Source: Cristatella mucedo
Taxonomy: Eukaryota; Bryozoa; Phylactolaemata; Cristatellidae
DNA: 52,500 nt
Assembly: GCA_009760855.2 (NCBI GenBank)
Contig: WPIO01000022.1
Span: 1,755,001-1,807,500, forward strand
Direction: 5' to 3'
Position 1 is the stretch's first letter, and each line of letters starts with the position of its first letter. Shown one piece after another: positions 12,701-24,700 of this stretch. Made by a program: the position numbers and the translations under genes. The notes beneath the pieces were generated by a model. The model did not search any database. It saw nothing but the letters and a program-made list of their open reading frames with translations, and was not told the DNA's origin.

Positions 12701-15700
12701 GATGGCTGCTACGGTGGTCAGTACTTCGACGACGGCAAGACCTGCGACGCAGGTAATCGCTGCGACGATTGACAGTGCTGAGAAGCCGGCAAGCGCTTCG
12801 AGTCTGGCCAATGCAGCGATGCCGGTATGTGTTGCTATGACGGTCAGCTCTGCGACCACAGTCATCACTGCAACGCCGATAGTGGTCAGTGCTGCTATGC
12901 CAATCAGGGGCTGCGACGACTCGGGTAGGAAGTGTTACAACGGCAGTTAGTGCTTCCAGGACTAGTATTGTGGCAATTAGAGACGGCGACGTAGAAGTAG
13001 CAGCCATTGTGGTGGAGACATTCGCCACCCGTGCTGCAGAGGTAGGAGGCAGGTGTCTACTCCATGGTCATGAGAAAATGGAACCATCTAAGCCCCAGCG
13101 ATGCCGTAAAGCTGGTGGCCTACAGAGCCTGCTTATCGCCAAAGGCAAAGCTTTGGTGAGCCTCCTCCGAGCGGCAGCCTCCATGCAAGTGATGACATTT
13201 TTTCTACCGGCCGCTTGTCAATGTATGCTTTCTTTTGCCTTTCGCTTGCTGGATCATCAGTTAAAGCTGTTTCCTGCTTCTCATTTGTTTAACTGGTCTT
13301 TCAGAGGCCGACCGATGCGAAATCGTCTTCTCATGGGAAGAAGGGGTGCTGGGTCCACTGAACCGCGTGAGTGTACTACGTCAGCGGAAGTGGATGAAGG
13401 AGAACATCGGAGCCAGTAATAAGATTCCCAGGGGCTGGGATAAGCCATAATAGTCGTGAGCTCCCCCGTGGTTTCATGCAATAGTTAATACAAGGCGTGC
13501 CGTAGTTCCGGTACGATCTTCGGGTGTGTGACTGCTCACACAAACGCACATACATATCACAGTGCATGCTGTATTAGTACTAAATATATCACAAGGCCAG
13601 TTATCTGCTCCTAAAGACTCATTCTATCTCATTACGTCGGAATGATGTGACCATTGCAACCCAACATGGCATGCCACTCAGTTAGCCCATTTATCAACTA
13701 TAGCCGATTGCAGCCAAAGCTGCTTAAGTCATAACAGTATTTGATGTGTTTTCTGTTCGATTGGCATTGGTTGCCAGTGTTAGCAATCGAAGTGCTGCCA
13801 TTAGATCATGCTTTCGGGTTCCGTTTTGTATTCAAATATATGGAGGTAAGTGTCAGCTAAAACTACCAATTTTGCTCGTACTTTGCAGCACAAAACTTAT
13901 TACTTGCCCGTTTGATCAGGCCTGGTATCCTAATTGTAATTGATTAACTATGTCATGTTTGTAGTTGTACTTAACGGCTGGAATTAGTCAGCAGACGAGT
14001 ACACCGGATGTTCCCTTTTCTGACTACTTCGAATGGGATAACGGAATTACTGTGACGTTCATTCCCGTGAGTATCAACTGAAGATATCACATGGTTTGAA
14101 CAGCTGCTTCTGTAATTAGTTCATGTATTTGCATTCAACTGTTTCATGGGCTTACTATTACAGGATTTGTTTAGCGGCGCTGGTGTGATTCTTATGTGAC
14201 TTCTTTAGCCCCCTGATATGGAGTACTGTGGTCCCTCCATCATTTTCAGGCGACTGGCTTAGCTTAGTAAAACCTTAGCTTGCAATATTGGTTAACTCAG
14301 CTGTTTTCTAATTTGAGTAACCACTTCCGTACTTGGCCGTCTGCCAGAGTTGTGATCCTGCATCTTTGTCATTGCAAACGGGCATCTGTGCAAGGCATTA
14401 TTATTTGGTCAGTTGTCGATTTTTAGCATGATAGCTATGTGCCACTTCTGATTACCCTATTAACCCTCTTAAAACTGGAAACTGCTTGCATCTTGGGGCT
14501 TCCATTTACATGCAGACTCCTATTGTATTAGATCAATTGAGGTTATAAGATTCGCCTAAGGAATTCTGTGGCCAGAGGTCTTGATTAAATGGTAATAATG
14601 AAGATAAAATATCTGTTGAGAATCCTGAGAGAGCTAAATCTCTTTCTAGGCACTCTGTACAAGCTAGCAAAGAAGCATTCCAATTAGTAAGGGATAACGT
14701 GCACAGCTTCAGCATATATTAACAAACAAAGAAAAATTTCCACGGATAGAGCAAATGGTTTGACACCTGCTGCAGGAATACTATGGGGGATTTCAGATTT
14801 TTTCTAATTTCTTATAGTCAGGGGATGCCATAATGCCATAATCAGTCTGAGTCAGTTTTAGCCTTTGGAAGCGAAGAAACTGGAGACCTGATTAAGTATT
14901 ATGTCAGATAATTAAGCCGGAGCAAGAGAAGACCTAAAAGCGAGTGGCAGAGCCTCAAATCTTGCTTGCATGGGTAACGTTTATCAGTTGATTGATTCAG
15001 ACCTGTGGCTGCATTGTGTGCTAAAAGAAATGCTGCATGTTTTTGTAGAATCCTGCTTGGTTTCATTTTGTTCCATTTTTAGCACTATCTAACTTTGTGA
15101 TGTGTCATTTTCTTGCTACCTTTCGGTCTTAGGTGGTTTTCTGGATACCCGTAGTTTGCTTCCTAATCGTGGTCGCAGACATTCGTAAAAACGGTGGCAG
15201 GGTGAAAGACCTTTTCAGCAAAGCTTCTTCAACTGGCGGTTTCGACGTTAGATTTAATAAACAGCCATTAACGTCGGCCTGTGAAACAGAGGATGACGAC
15301 GTTACTGCTGAGCGCATCGCAGTTCACACGTTGCTGCTGTCATCTGCACAGGTAAGAGCAGACATGTCTATAGATGCTCCTATATGACCATTTAATTTTT
15401 TGATAACGCATTTTATACAACATCTGTCAAGTGCCTAGATAGTGATTCAGTTCTCTGAGGGCGCTCTACTAGCGTGTTTTATCATTATTTACAAGCATGT
15501 CTTTTCCTTTGTCTTCAAGATTCAAGCCTTGCCACACGAGCTGGCTGTGCCAAAAGAAAGCACTGCTTTCTTATTTAGCAGGAAAGCAGTGTCGTGGTAT
15601 AATCTATGGATTTTCCTGTTGAGTTAAAACTTCTATAATCCAGGTTTGAAAAATTCGTTGCAAGAACACTTTTATAAGAGGATCCTTGCAGCAAGTCGTA

Positions 15701-18700
15701 CAAGAAGCTATTTGCCGTTATTCGCTGCTCTTCCTACTCTGCAGCGTTTCGTAATTTACTTTTCTTTCTTTCAGCGATCATATTTATCTTATTAACTTGC
15801 TGCTTATATTTTAAATTATTAATCGTATATTAGCACGTGCTAACAGTGCTAAATTTGTGGTTTAAGTAATTTTGTCTGTACATTTGCCATCCAGTGGGCC
15901 TCGGTAGCTGGGCGCTGCCACTTTTAACTTTAGCGAAATGCTCTTAAAGTTGCCGCATGAAACATGGCCAGAAAAGACAGACCAACGTAAGATCAACTCT
16001 CATGCCAGGCTGAGCGCTAAGACTGATTTGTCCTTCTTTCACATCAATAGATCCATCAAAACTGGAGGTAGAGTTGCTTTATTATCACACCCTCGAAATT
16101 TGAGTTCAAGCCATTTGCAGTACCCTCGAAGCAGTCTTTTGAATCTATTGTCTTGAATTCACTCGGCAACAGGCTACTGCTCGTGGCAGTAATCTATCAC
16201 CCACCAAATACCAAATCCTCCCTTATCTCAGATTTCTCTTATGTTATTTCTACTCTGTGTGCGAGAAATAGATCTTTCGTCATTATGGGTTATATCAAAA
16301 TTTATTTTGATGGCGTATTTGACGCCTTCAGCACTGAATTTCGTGCGCTGACTAACTCACTGTCTCTTGTGGCGCATGTGCATGGCCCTACTCACATTAC
16401 ATCAAGGGTCACATATACTCAACCAAATTTTTGTATACAACTGCACTTTGTCACCACTAATTACTACCAAATCCTGCTTATCTGACGGCATACAGATCTC
16501 ATTCAGTCCACAATGTGTGTCTCCTACTCGTCTAAGATTACCTGTGAATTTCAATACCTTGAGACATTGACATCACTGCTGTCCGTGCGAGAATATCTGA
16601 TGGCACACTAGGTAAGGTGGTTGCTTTTACGACCTCGGTCCCGTGGTCGTGGGTTCGATTCCTGGGGTGGGTGATCCTGTATGGCCACTGCAAGCGGTGG
16701 CAAAAACTGTAAAGGTTCTTCTGTTGCTATACAAAAAGACGCTGTTTAATCAGCTAGGATTTTGTATACGCTTTGATTCTGCTTCTCAATCCAACTTCCG
16801 ACCTGTCGTCATCAGTAGACTGCTACAACACAACTCTAGCTGACATGTTCGACCAGTTTTCACCCCTGACTGAGCGTACTATGCGCCCTCACCCAGACGC
16901 TAGTTTAATGCCTGTGGTTTCCTACAGACGTTAAACTAGCTAGGTCTGCTAAGAGCAAGCTTGAAAAAAGCATAAAACATATCAGGACTGACTTTCCATC
17001 GACAGGCACACTAGGACTACTGTAGATCGTACCAATCGATCGTAGTAAAAGCCGAGTCTAGCTTCCATAAAAAATTGTTGAATCACAGATGCACAATCCG
17101 AAAATGCTGACGTCGACAATAAACCATTTCTTCAACCGCTCCTAGGTTAACCCCTTACCAGATGATCCTTGTGATAATCTAGCTCAGTGGTTCTCAACCT
17201 TCCTAACGCCGCGACCCTTTAATGCTGCTCCTCATGTTGTGGCGACCCCCAACCAAAACATTATTGTACGCAAACTGTAAAAGATCCGTGTTTCGCGATG
17301 GTCCTAGGCGACTATTGTGAAAGAGTCGTTCGACCCCCAAAGAGGTCACGACCCACAGGCTGAGAACCGTTGATCTGGCTGATCGTTTCTCTAACTTCTT
17401 TGTCAAGAAGAGAGACAAGGTCGGGGTGTCCATCCCTAAGAGGGCAGCATACCTTCTGGAATGCTATCCCTCAATAACATGCAGCACCTCACTGTCTACA
17501 TTCAAGGATGTAAATTGTGACTTCGTCCTTAAGTTCATATCACAATCAAAGATGACAACTAGTTCTTTGGACCCCATTCCTATTGTCCTTCGTCAGTGAG
17601 GCATTGATCTGCTGTTTCCATGCATAACTATCATCATAAATACGTAATTAGCCTTTGGTCATGTCTCAGCGCCTTTTAAAAAGACTTTAATCAGGCCACT
17701 ACTTAAAAAAGACCCAAGAGATTAAGAGAATTTAAGCAACTTCTGCCCAGTCAACGTCTCTACTATTCTTATCAAAGACACTGGAACGAGTCGTGGTAGA
17801 CCAGCGGAACTCAAATTTTGAAAAACTTCAAACCTTTCAAGTAAATTCCAGTCTGTTTTTAAAGCTAATCACTCCGCAGAGTCAGTCAGTCATCAGGGTG
17901 TACAATGATCTAGTTTGGAATAACTTAGGAAATTAGGAATAAGTAGGGTATCTCTGCTTGTTTGGCTCGATCTTTCCGGCAGCTTTTGATAGCATCGATC
18001 TCAAAGTCCTTCTTGAGCGCCTCTCATCTCACCTGGGCATCAATGGGATTGCTCTACAGTGGTTCAGGTCCTATCTAAGTAGGAGACTCCAGAGTATTGA
18101 TGTGAATGGACAAAGATCAACCGAGGAATTAGTAGTGGGTATCTCAGGGCTCCTTGCTTGGTCCTGTTCTTTTCACAGTTTATAGTCTCCCACTTGCTGA
18201 TGTGATTGCATGGCAAAATCTAGGCTTTCACTTCTATGCAGACAACACTCAGTTGTACCTTTGCTTTGGTCCCTCCCAGCGCTCTGGCACTTCGGATTCT
18301 CTCAACTCCCTAGCTGCGTAAATTGATGACATCCACACATGGATGGCAGCAAATTTTCTTAAATTGAATGACGGCGAAACCAACTTCATAGTTATGGGCA
18401 AATCAAGCGTGATTCAGAACTTGGAAAGGCTAGCACTCAAAATTGGCTCTGCCAGCATATATCCTGTTAAATCTTCTTGAAATCCGGGTGTCATGATCCA
18501 GAGTGACGTTCATTACACGACCACATCAGCTCCTCAATCAAGCCTGCCTACTTTCAGCGTCACAACACTGTTACAATTTGGGCTTGCTTATACAGGTAAA
18601 CCACATCCAAGCTGTTCCATGCATTTGTGGCATCCCCCTTGACTTCTGTAACTCACTGCTTGCATTTCTACCGGCCTGTGCAATCAGGTGCTTACAGCTG

Positions 18701-21700
18701 GTACAAAACTTTGCACCTAGGCTCGTCTGTCGCAAGTGTCGCAGTTGCCACATTATACTATTTCTCGCCGACCTGCGCTGGCTCCCAATAAAGCAGCTTA
18801 TCGACTTTAAGATTCTGTCACTTACTTTTAGGTCCCTTTATTCTTTGGCTCTAGCCTACCTACAGAACGACTCTGTCCAAACGAAGAATCTTACAACCGA
18901 TTGTTCTAGCTCGAATTAGTTAGCCATACCTTGCACGAACCTCAAAGCCGTTGGAGACCGTGACTTCTGTTCCTATGTTCCCAAAGCCTGGAACTCACTT
19001 CAGACCTATGTCATCAAGTGCCTTGACACGACGTAGTTATTAAAGAAGCCCAAAATGAATCTTTTGATCACAGCATCGGGTGGATTTTTTATTCCTTCTT
19101 CCTGCTCATGTACCTGCTTACAATGTGCCTGCTTCTTGCGGATGTCACCACCAAATATTAGGTAATGCTTTATATGCAGCATCTGTAAATGCCTAACAAG
19201 AGACTCAGTTCTCTGAAGGTGCTATACAAATACATTTTTATTATTATCTTGTACCCGAAATAGCAGTAGCGAGCCCTGAGACAAAATTAATCGCTGCTGC
19301 AGATTTCTGCCAAGTTGATGGTCTTTTCAAACGAGGTCAAGCCCATAGTAATGGGTTTTCTGGAATACAATGGTTCTGGAATACTCGGTGACATTAGGAA
19401 CTCGGTGATTAATCGCATTAATCTGTTCCGTTTGATTTGATTGTATATGGCAATTTAGGCACACAAAAATTGTTACAGTTTGACCGTTGCAAAAAAAAAG
19501 AGAAAGCCAACTGTCTGCAGCCATGACACCAGTATTGCTGCCTGGTTTGTGCAACCAGCTTTGCAGCCATTCAACGGCTGATTGTACTAAGCTTTTCTGA
19601 GAAGTTCATGCCACATTTGCCTTTTAGGAACAGTCAGCGACGAGCGAAATACCTGGCCCGTCCTGTCATGGTCTTATCCCGAAAAAGCCACCGTTTTTCT
19701 CGTGTCACTTTTTCTCCGTTAGCTGTCAGGCTCAAAGTATTTGCATACTTTGACGACATGTAGAGGCCGTTTGTTAAAGAAAGCGATTTTGGAACGACGG
19801 CTGTTATTCGATTCCCCATTAAGTGTTCATCCTTCTGGTTTTACTTTTGATCGAATCCTCACACTGCCAGGCTCTTGCTTGTGCGTGAATACTAAGCCTG
19901 GAGCAGACTCGCTGCCTGTATCTATCGCTTTCTACAGGGTACTCCGGTGATTGCTAATAGTCTTCGCAAGGAATTCCCAAAGAGAGCACGTGGTAAAACA
20001 GAAAAAGCCCATCGCACTGCAACGAATGTCAAGGTGGCCGTGGAAAGCCTGAGTTTTCATGTTGCCTCTGGTGAAGTTTTTGGCTTGCTCGGGCCGAACG
20101 GTGCTGGGAAGTCGACCGTCCTTAATATGCTTACTGCCGAGGTCGCCCCGTCTGCTGGTTCGGTAAGGGTCATGCTCGTACGCCTTCATGTGAATCGCTT
20201 CCTGCTTCTTCACGAGAGCTGTTTGCTGAGGTGCCTGTCTATCCGTGGCAGTGTACAGTGTGTAATACAAAAGGCATTGTTATTTCGAGTTATCACGTTT
20301 TGAGTTATCGAGTGGTTTAGCACAGCTTTCTTTGCTCTGTTGCTGGTGCGTAATAGACCCGTCGGTTATGTAACTGATATATATGGGTTTCGCCTGTGAA
20401 ATGCTCAGGCGTGGCAATCGGTTTCCCCGAGTCGCACCAACAGCTGCTGGCTAGTTGTTGCTCTGCCTGAGCAGCACTGTGCTTTCTCTGCTCCTTCAAC
20501 TTCCGGTTGAACCCGTGCATGGAAAGCTGTGATCGCATTATAGGACACTTCGGTTTTCGAATTTATTTTTTAAAAGTGATAACGATGATGACGACGTCGA
20601 TTGTAGTGATGCAGATTAATAATGCAATTTTTCAGCGCCCTAAAGAAAAGAAAATCTCTTTCTCAGCACTTTTTAAATGTTGTGCAGTGATGGTTTCTGT
20701 TTCGCATGTCTTGGTAGAGGTGACTTCCTTTGGTCTCTATAACCGTGCCACCAGCTTAACCAACGAGTGCTACTTGTCGTTCCACCGTTTAGCCATGTGA
20801 CAGGATGCAGTGGAAACAGCTGCACATGTGAACCTAGCCGGGTAGAAGCTGTGTGACTAGGTTCACTTATGCTAGCAAGAGGTCGTGTGCATGTGCCCAG
20901 CCCTCATGTGACCCACCTAGGCCTATTCGCCGTGTAGCTAGAGCTGGTGGCAATGGCTAGCCAAGCAACTCGGTCGGCGATAGCTCCGAGGAAAGGTCGT
21001 TGCGAAAGCGTCTTGGTGGATCTTTCCTTCCTGAGGGTATTGCCACTTTCTGAGAATAGGCCATTGAGTTGTCTTCACTCTCTTTGTAGAGTGTGCCGCT
21101 TAAACCCTTGCCTGTAATTTTACTTACCACTGTAGAGCATAATTTGGGGCTCAATGTGGGTACCTGTAAGTTCTTTTTCGGTTCCTTATCTCCATAGGTA
21201 TACAATGCTCTCCTCGTCTGATATCGCCTCCAGGATATTGAGCCGTCTAGATGGTTTCGCATGCTGTGATGATCCTCTTGCAGTAGCAGGTACCAGGCTG
21301 ATTGCTGGTTCTGTTCAGCTGGCAGGAGCTGAACGTTGTAATCGGTGGTGCTGCTTCATTGGGCAGCACTAACTGCTGTGCAAAATATCGCTCGTCTGAT
21401 CGATCGTGTGCAGTGTAGTGTCTCGGTGACGGCTTGATCAAATTGAGTGATGCTTTTGCAGGTAGCAATAGGCGGAAGGAACATTCACAGTAACGTCTCC
21501 GAAGCGTATCAAGTCATGGGCTACTGTCCGCAATACGATGCACTGTGGGATGACTTGACCCTGAGCGAGCATTTGCGCGTCTACGCCTCCATGCGTGGCA
21601 TGACGGCTGCCTCAGTAAAGAGTGCCAGCGACCTGTTCATCAAGGCACTTTGCCTAGAGGAGCATCGGCACAAAGAGGCATCGAAACTATCCGGTGGAAC

Positions 21701-24700
21701 GAAGAGAAAGGTACTTTCTTTTAATCCGTATCGTTAGCTCTCATGAGGCGCTGGTTGTAGCTAATTTAATGTGGCACTTGTATATCCGCTACTTTGCTGT
21801 CACTGCTGCAACCGACGTGAGCTCGCGCCCAAGGCCCCACATGCAACCAGCCCGGCGGTCCTAATGCCGTGAGTTTACCTGTTGTCGGTTGCAGCTGAGC
21901 TTTGCCATCAGCATGATAGGCACATCTCAGATAGTGCTTATGGATGAACCGTCAACCGGCATGGACCCTCAGTCCAAGAGAGTCTTCTGGGATGCCATAG
22001 CCGGCAGCTTCAAACAAGGTAGTGATCGCGGTGCCATCTTAACTACTCATTACATGGAAGAAGCCGACGCTCTGTGCAGTCGAATCGCCATTATGGTGAA
22101 CGGCTCCCTCAAGTGAGCATGCACGCCTGGCTGGACCCCATCGCCACCTATCCCCCGTCACCACCCTCTTCCCCCGTGGCTGTGTGTGCTTCATTTCTGA
22201 CTGTGTGGTTTGATTATATGCAGGCGGGTGCACAGTTGTGGTCCGCCAGTAATGTGGCATGGACACAGGCCGGTAACCTGCCGGTGGCCAGATGGTAGAT
22301 TCACCATCAGGGTCGGCCAGTGGGCAGTTGCGGTCCTCGATGATTCATCGGGGTCAACCAGGGGGACTGGAGCAGTCGAGGACGAGAGTCGAGTGGGAGA
22401 AGGGGCCAGAGGGAGCCGTGAGCCCTTAGGCTCCTTGCGTCGTAGTAAACTGTTGGCGTTGGTCATCGGTTAGCTCTCTGCTGTGCAAATCAAACTATAG
22501 ACCACAGATGTACATCCTCAGTGTCCGATTGCGCTCTTTCCCTTGGGCTGAACAAAGAATTGTGCTTGCAAAGCCATTCGCAAAGTCATCGAGAAGACAG
22601 GGGGATATTTTCCTGCAAGGGCTCCACAGCACAAGTAAGAAGGAAGAACCTTCCTAAAGTTCGGCAAATGGTCTTGAAAGTAAGGAACAAGCAAATTGCT
22701 GTGAATCACCAACATATATAACAGAAAGTTCCAGAATTAGCAGTAAGATAAAGTACACATTTGCATAGCACTCTGATAAAATGTCAACAAGGCCATCATG
22801 CTTTTAACAATATTAGGTATTGCTTGAGATTTCCTATCGGCACGAGGCAGCCGTAGCTGTTGTAACATTTCAGCCAGCTGTAGGATCGGGAGTTATCGCG
22901 AGTGGCTGCCAGTGGCCGAATATCTCGGGCCAACACAGTGGCCGTGACTGCACGCTTTCACCAGAATTTGCAGCTTGCTAGCTGATGGCTAAAAACCTCG
23001 GAGACTCTCGATGTCATTTTTAGAAGCCTGACTACCGTTGCAAGTCATTGTATGTGACGTACCAACGAGCTTCAGCCTATAGTCAATTCTGCATCCTGTA
23101 GGATCGGCATGAAAATTGATGACCTAGATAGGCTCTCGCCTAAAATTTTCGAGACCCTGGATTTTAATCGGGGTGCAACGACATGACATATACTTCCTTT
23201 ATGAAAATGGTATTTTTTCACTGTAATGGCACACTTTTTCTTAATGCGAGTTTAGTTTTCTGAAATTGCTTGCATACTATCGCGGCATAGAAGAGGAAGC
23301 CGGCTCGCATGCCTCGCATCATTACCATTCAGATCAACATCAGCATAATCATATTGCTTTGCCTTACTATGGCTGGCATCGGTGTGTGGTACTCACACTC
23401 TTACTGCCCGAGGATTGGCAGTTGAACCGCGATCCTCTTTCATACATGCATGCACGAAATCAGCGAAACGTCACATGTGAGGACGCTGCAGTTCATTGGA
23501 ATGTATCTGAAATTCATGCGCTTAGGCAATCACACTCGTTATTTTTTTTTAAACTTATTTAGACACGTCGCGCATTCCAGATAGTTCAGGAGCTACAATA
23601 GTCAGCTGCTAGCAGCATCTAGCAACCGAAGTTAGCAGCTTCTAGACACGTGCCCTTCATGAGTCTGAGGGCAGGGGCTACTGAACTGTCTGATGCAGCA
23701 TGTACACACCCTTCCCATAATTTCGTGTCCAATAATTATTGGCTTATGTAGTACCTGCCTGGATGCCACACTTGTTGCCTATGGCTGTAGCAACGCCACC
23801 TGCCTTAACCTAAGCTAAGTGTCAAGGTCGTAGTCAAGCAGTATGGATAAGGCAATCTGTTGATTGTGGCAGGAGGTCACCACTTGCTCGTAAGCCGTAG
23901 TCACCCGAAAAACTAACTATGCCAATTTCATTCAGACGGATGGAAATAGAAGTTGAAATGACCACTTTCGGCCAAAAGCAAACTTGGCAAGCAAAAACCT
24001 TGCGTACCTAACGGAAAACACAGAGGCACATTAGCTAGTTACCTAGTACTATAATGTTTTACGAAAGTAATCTTGGTGTAAGAGAAGACCAGACGACTTA
24101 GTCTGAACGAGCCCGGCTTATGTTTCACACGTAATGAGCTTCCGTACACAGATCAATAATGTAATGCAACATAAAATGGCGCATTAATTTCGTAATAGCT
24201 TGACCGTTAGTAGCAGTTAGTTGACACACTTAGCCCCCCCCCCATGCTTTCATGGCGCTGTCATTGATTCCTGCTGCTCGAGCCCAGCGTTGCCCGCGTT
24301 TCTTGCTCAGCTCTGGCGTTCTTCCGTCTCTTGCACGATCGCCGTATTATCCGAAAGTTTTTTCACATTCAGCCCATCATTCCACGTGTAGGTGCATCGG
24401 CACATCGCAGCACCTCAAGGACAAGCACGGCAGTGGCTACATGCTGGACGCCAAGCTGCATTACAGAAGTGACGACGATAATAGCGCCGACCACGAGCAA
24501 GCGCAGAGCATGTGCAAGCAGAGGCTTCACAGCTACCTGCTACAGCACTTTCCCACTGCTGCCGTCGTCGAGAGCTTTGGTGACCGCGTGAGCTACAGGA
24601 TAAATAGAGAAGACATTCACCTACTTTCCAAGTCGTTTACTGCCTTGGAGGCTGGTAAGTGTAAGACTAAGTCTTGAATTCCCACCTTATTTGCCGTATA

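Larger units (their letters stand above)
15935..19250 (+). mobile_element. LINE B (L2/CR1-like), near-complete but broken, sense
   Basis: This is a 3.3-kb non-LTR retrotransposon in intron 5. About 15940-16485 corresponds to the APE-type endonuclease: [11 protein letters not shown], then [13 protein letters not shown] and HGPTH. The catalytic GDFNIH-type motif reads GYIKIYFD, so the endonuclease is inactive. A SINE (16600-16750) and a SPIN-like MITE (17185-17372) interrupt the linker. Reverse transcriptase follows with [12 protein letters not shown] (about 18060), [13 protein letters not shown] (about 18230-18268, second catalytic Asp replaced by Asn), ANFLKLND, and a C-terminal region ending near 19050. 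The 3' end at 19195-19250 is ACTCAGTTCTCTGAAGGTGC then TATACAAAT and a TTATTAT tail. Stops and frameshifts occur throughout. Confidence 0.8.

Noticed and set aside
16612-16690. Possible true tRNA gene
   Set aside because: A and B boxes are present but the acceptor stem does not pair, and the sequence continues into a body shared with the copy at 46030, so it is a SINE.
22200-22475. Open frames on both strands in intron 8
   Set aside because: No recognisable family, no splice signals joining them to the transporter, and they lie between exons whose phases already match.
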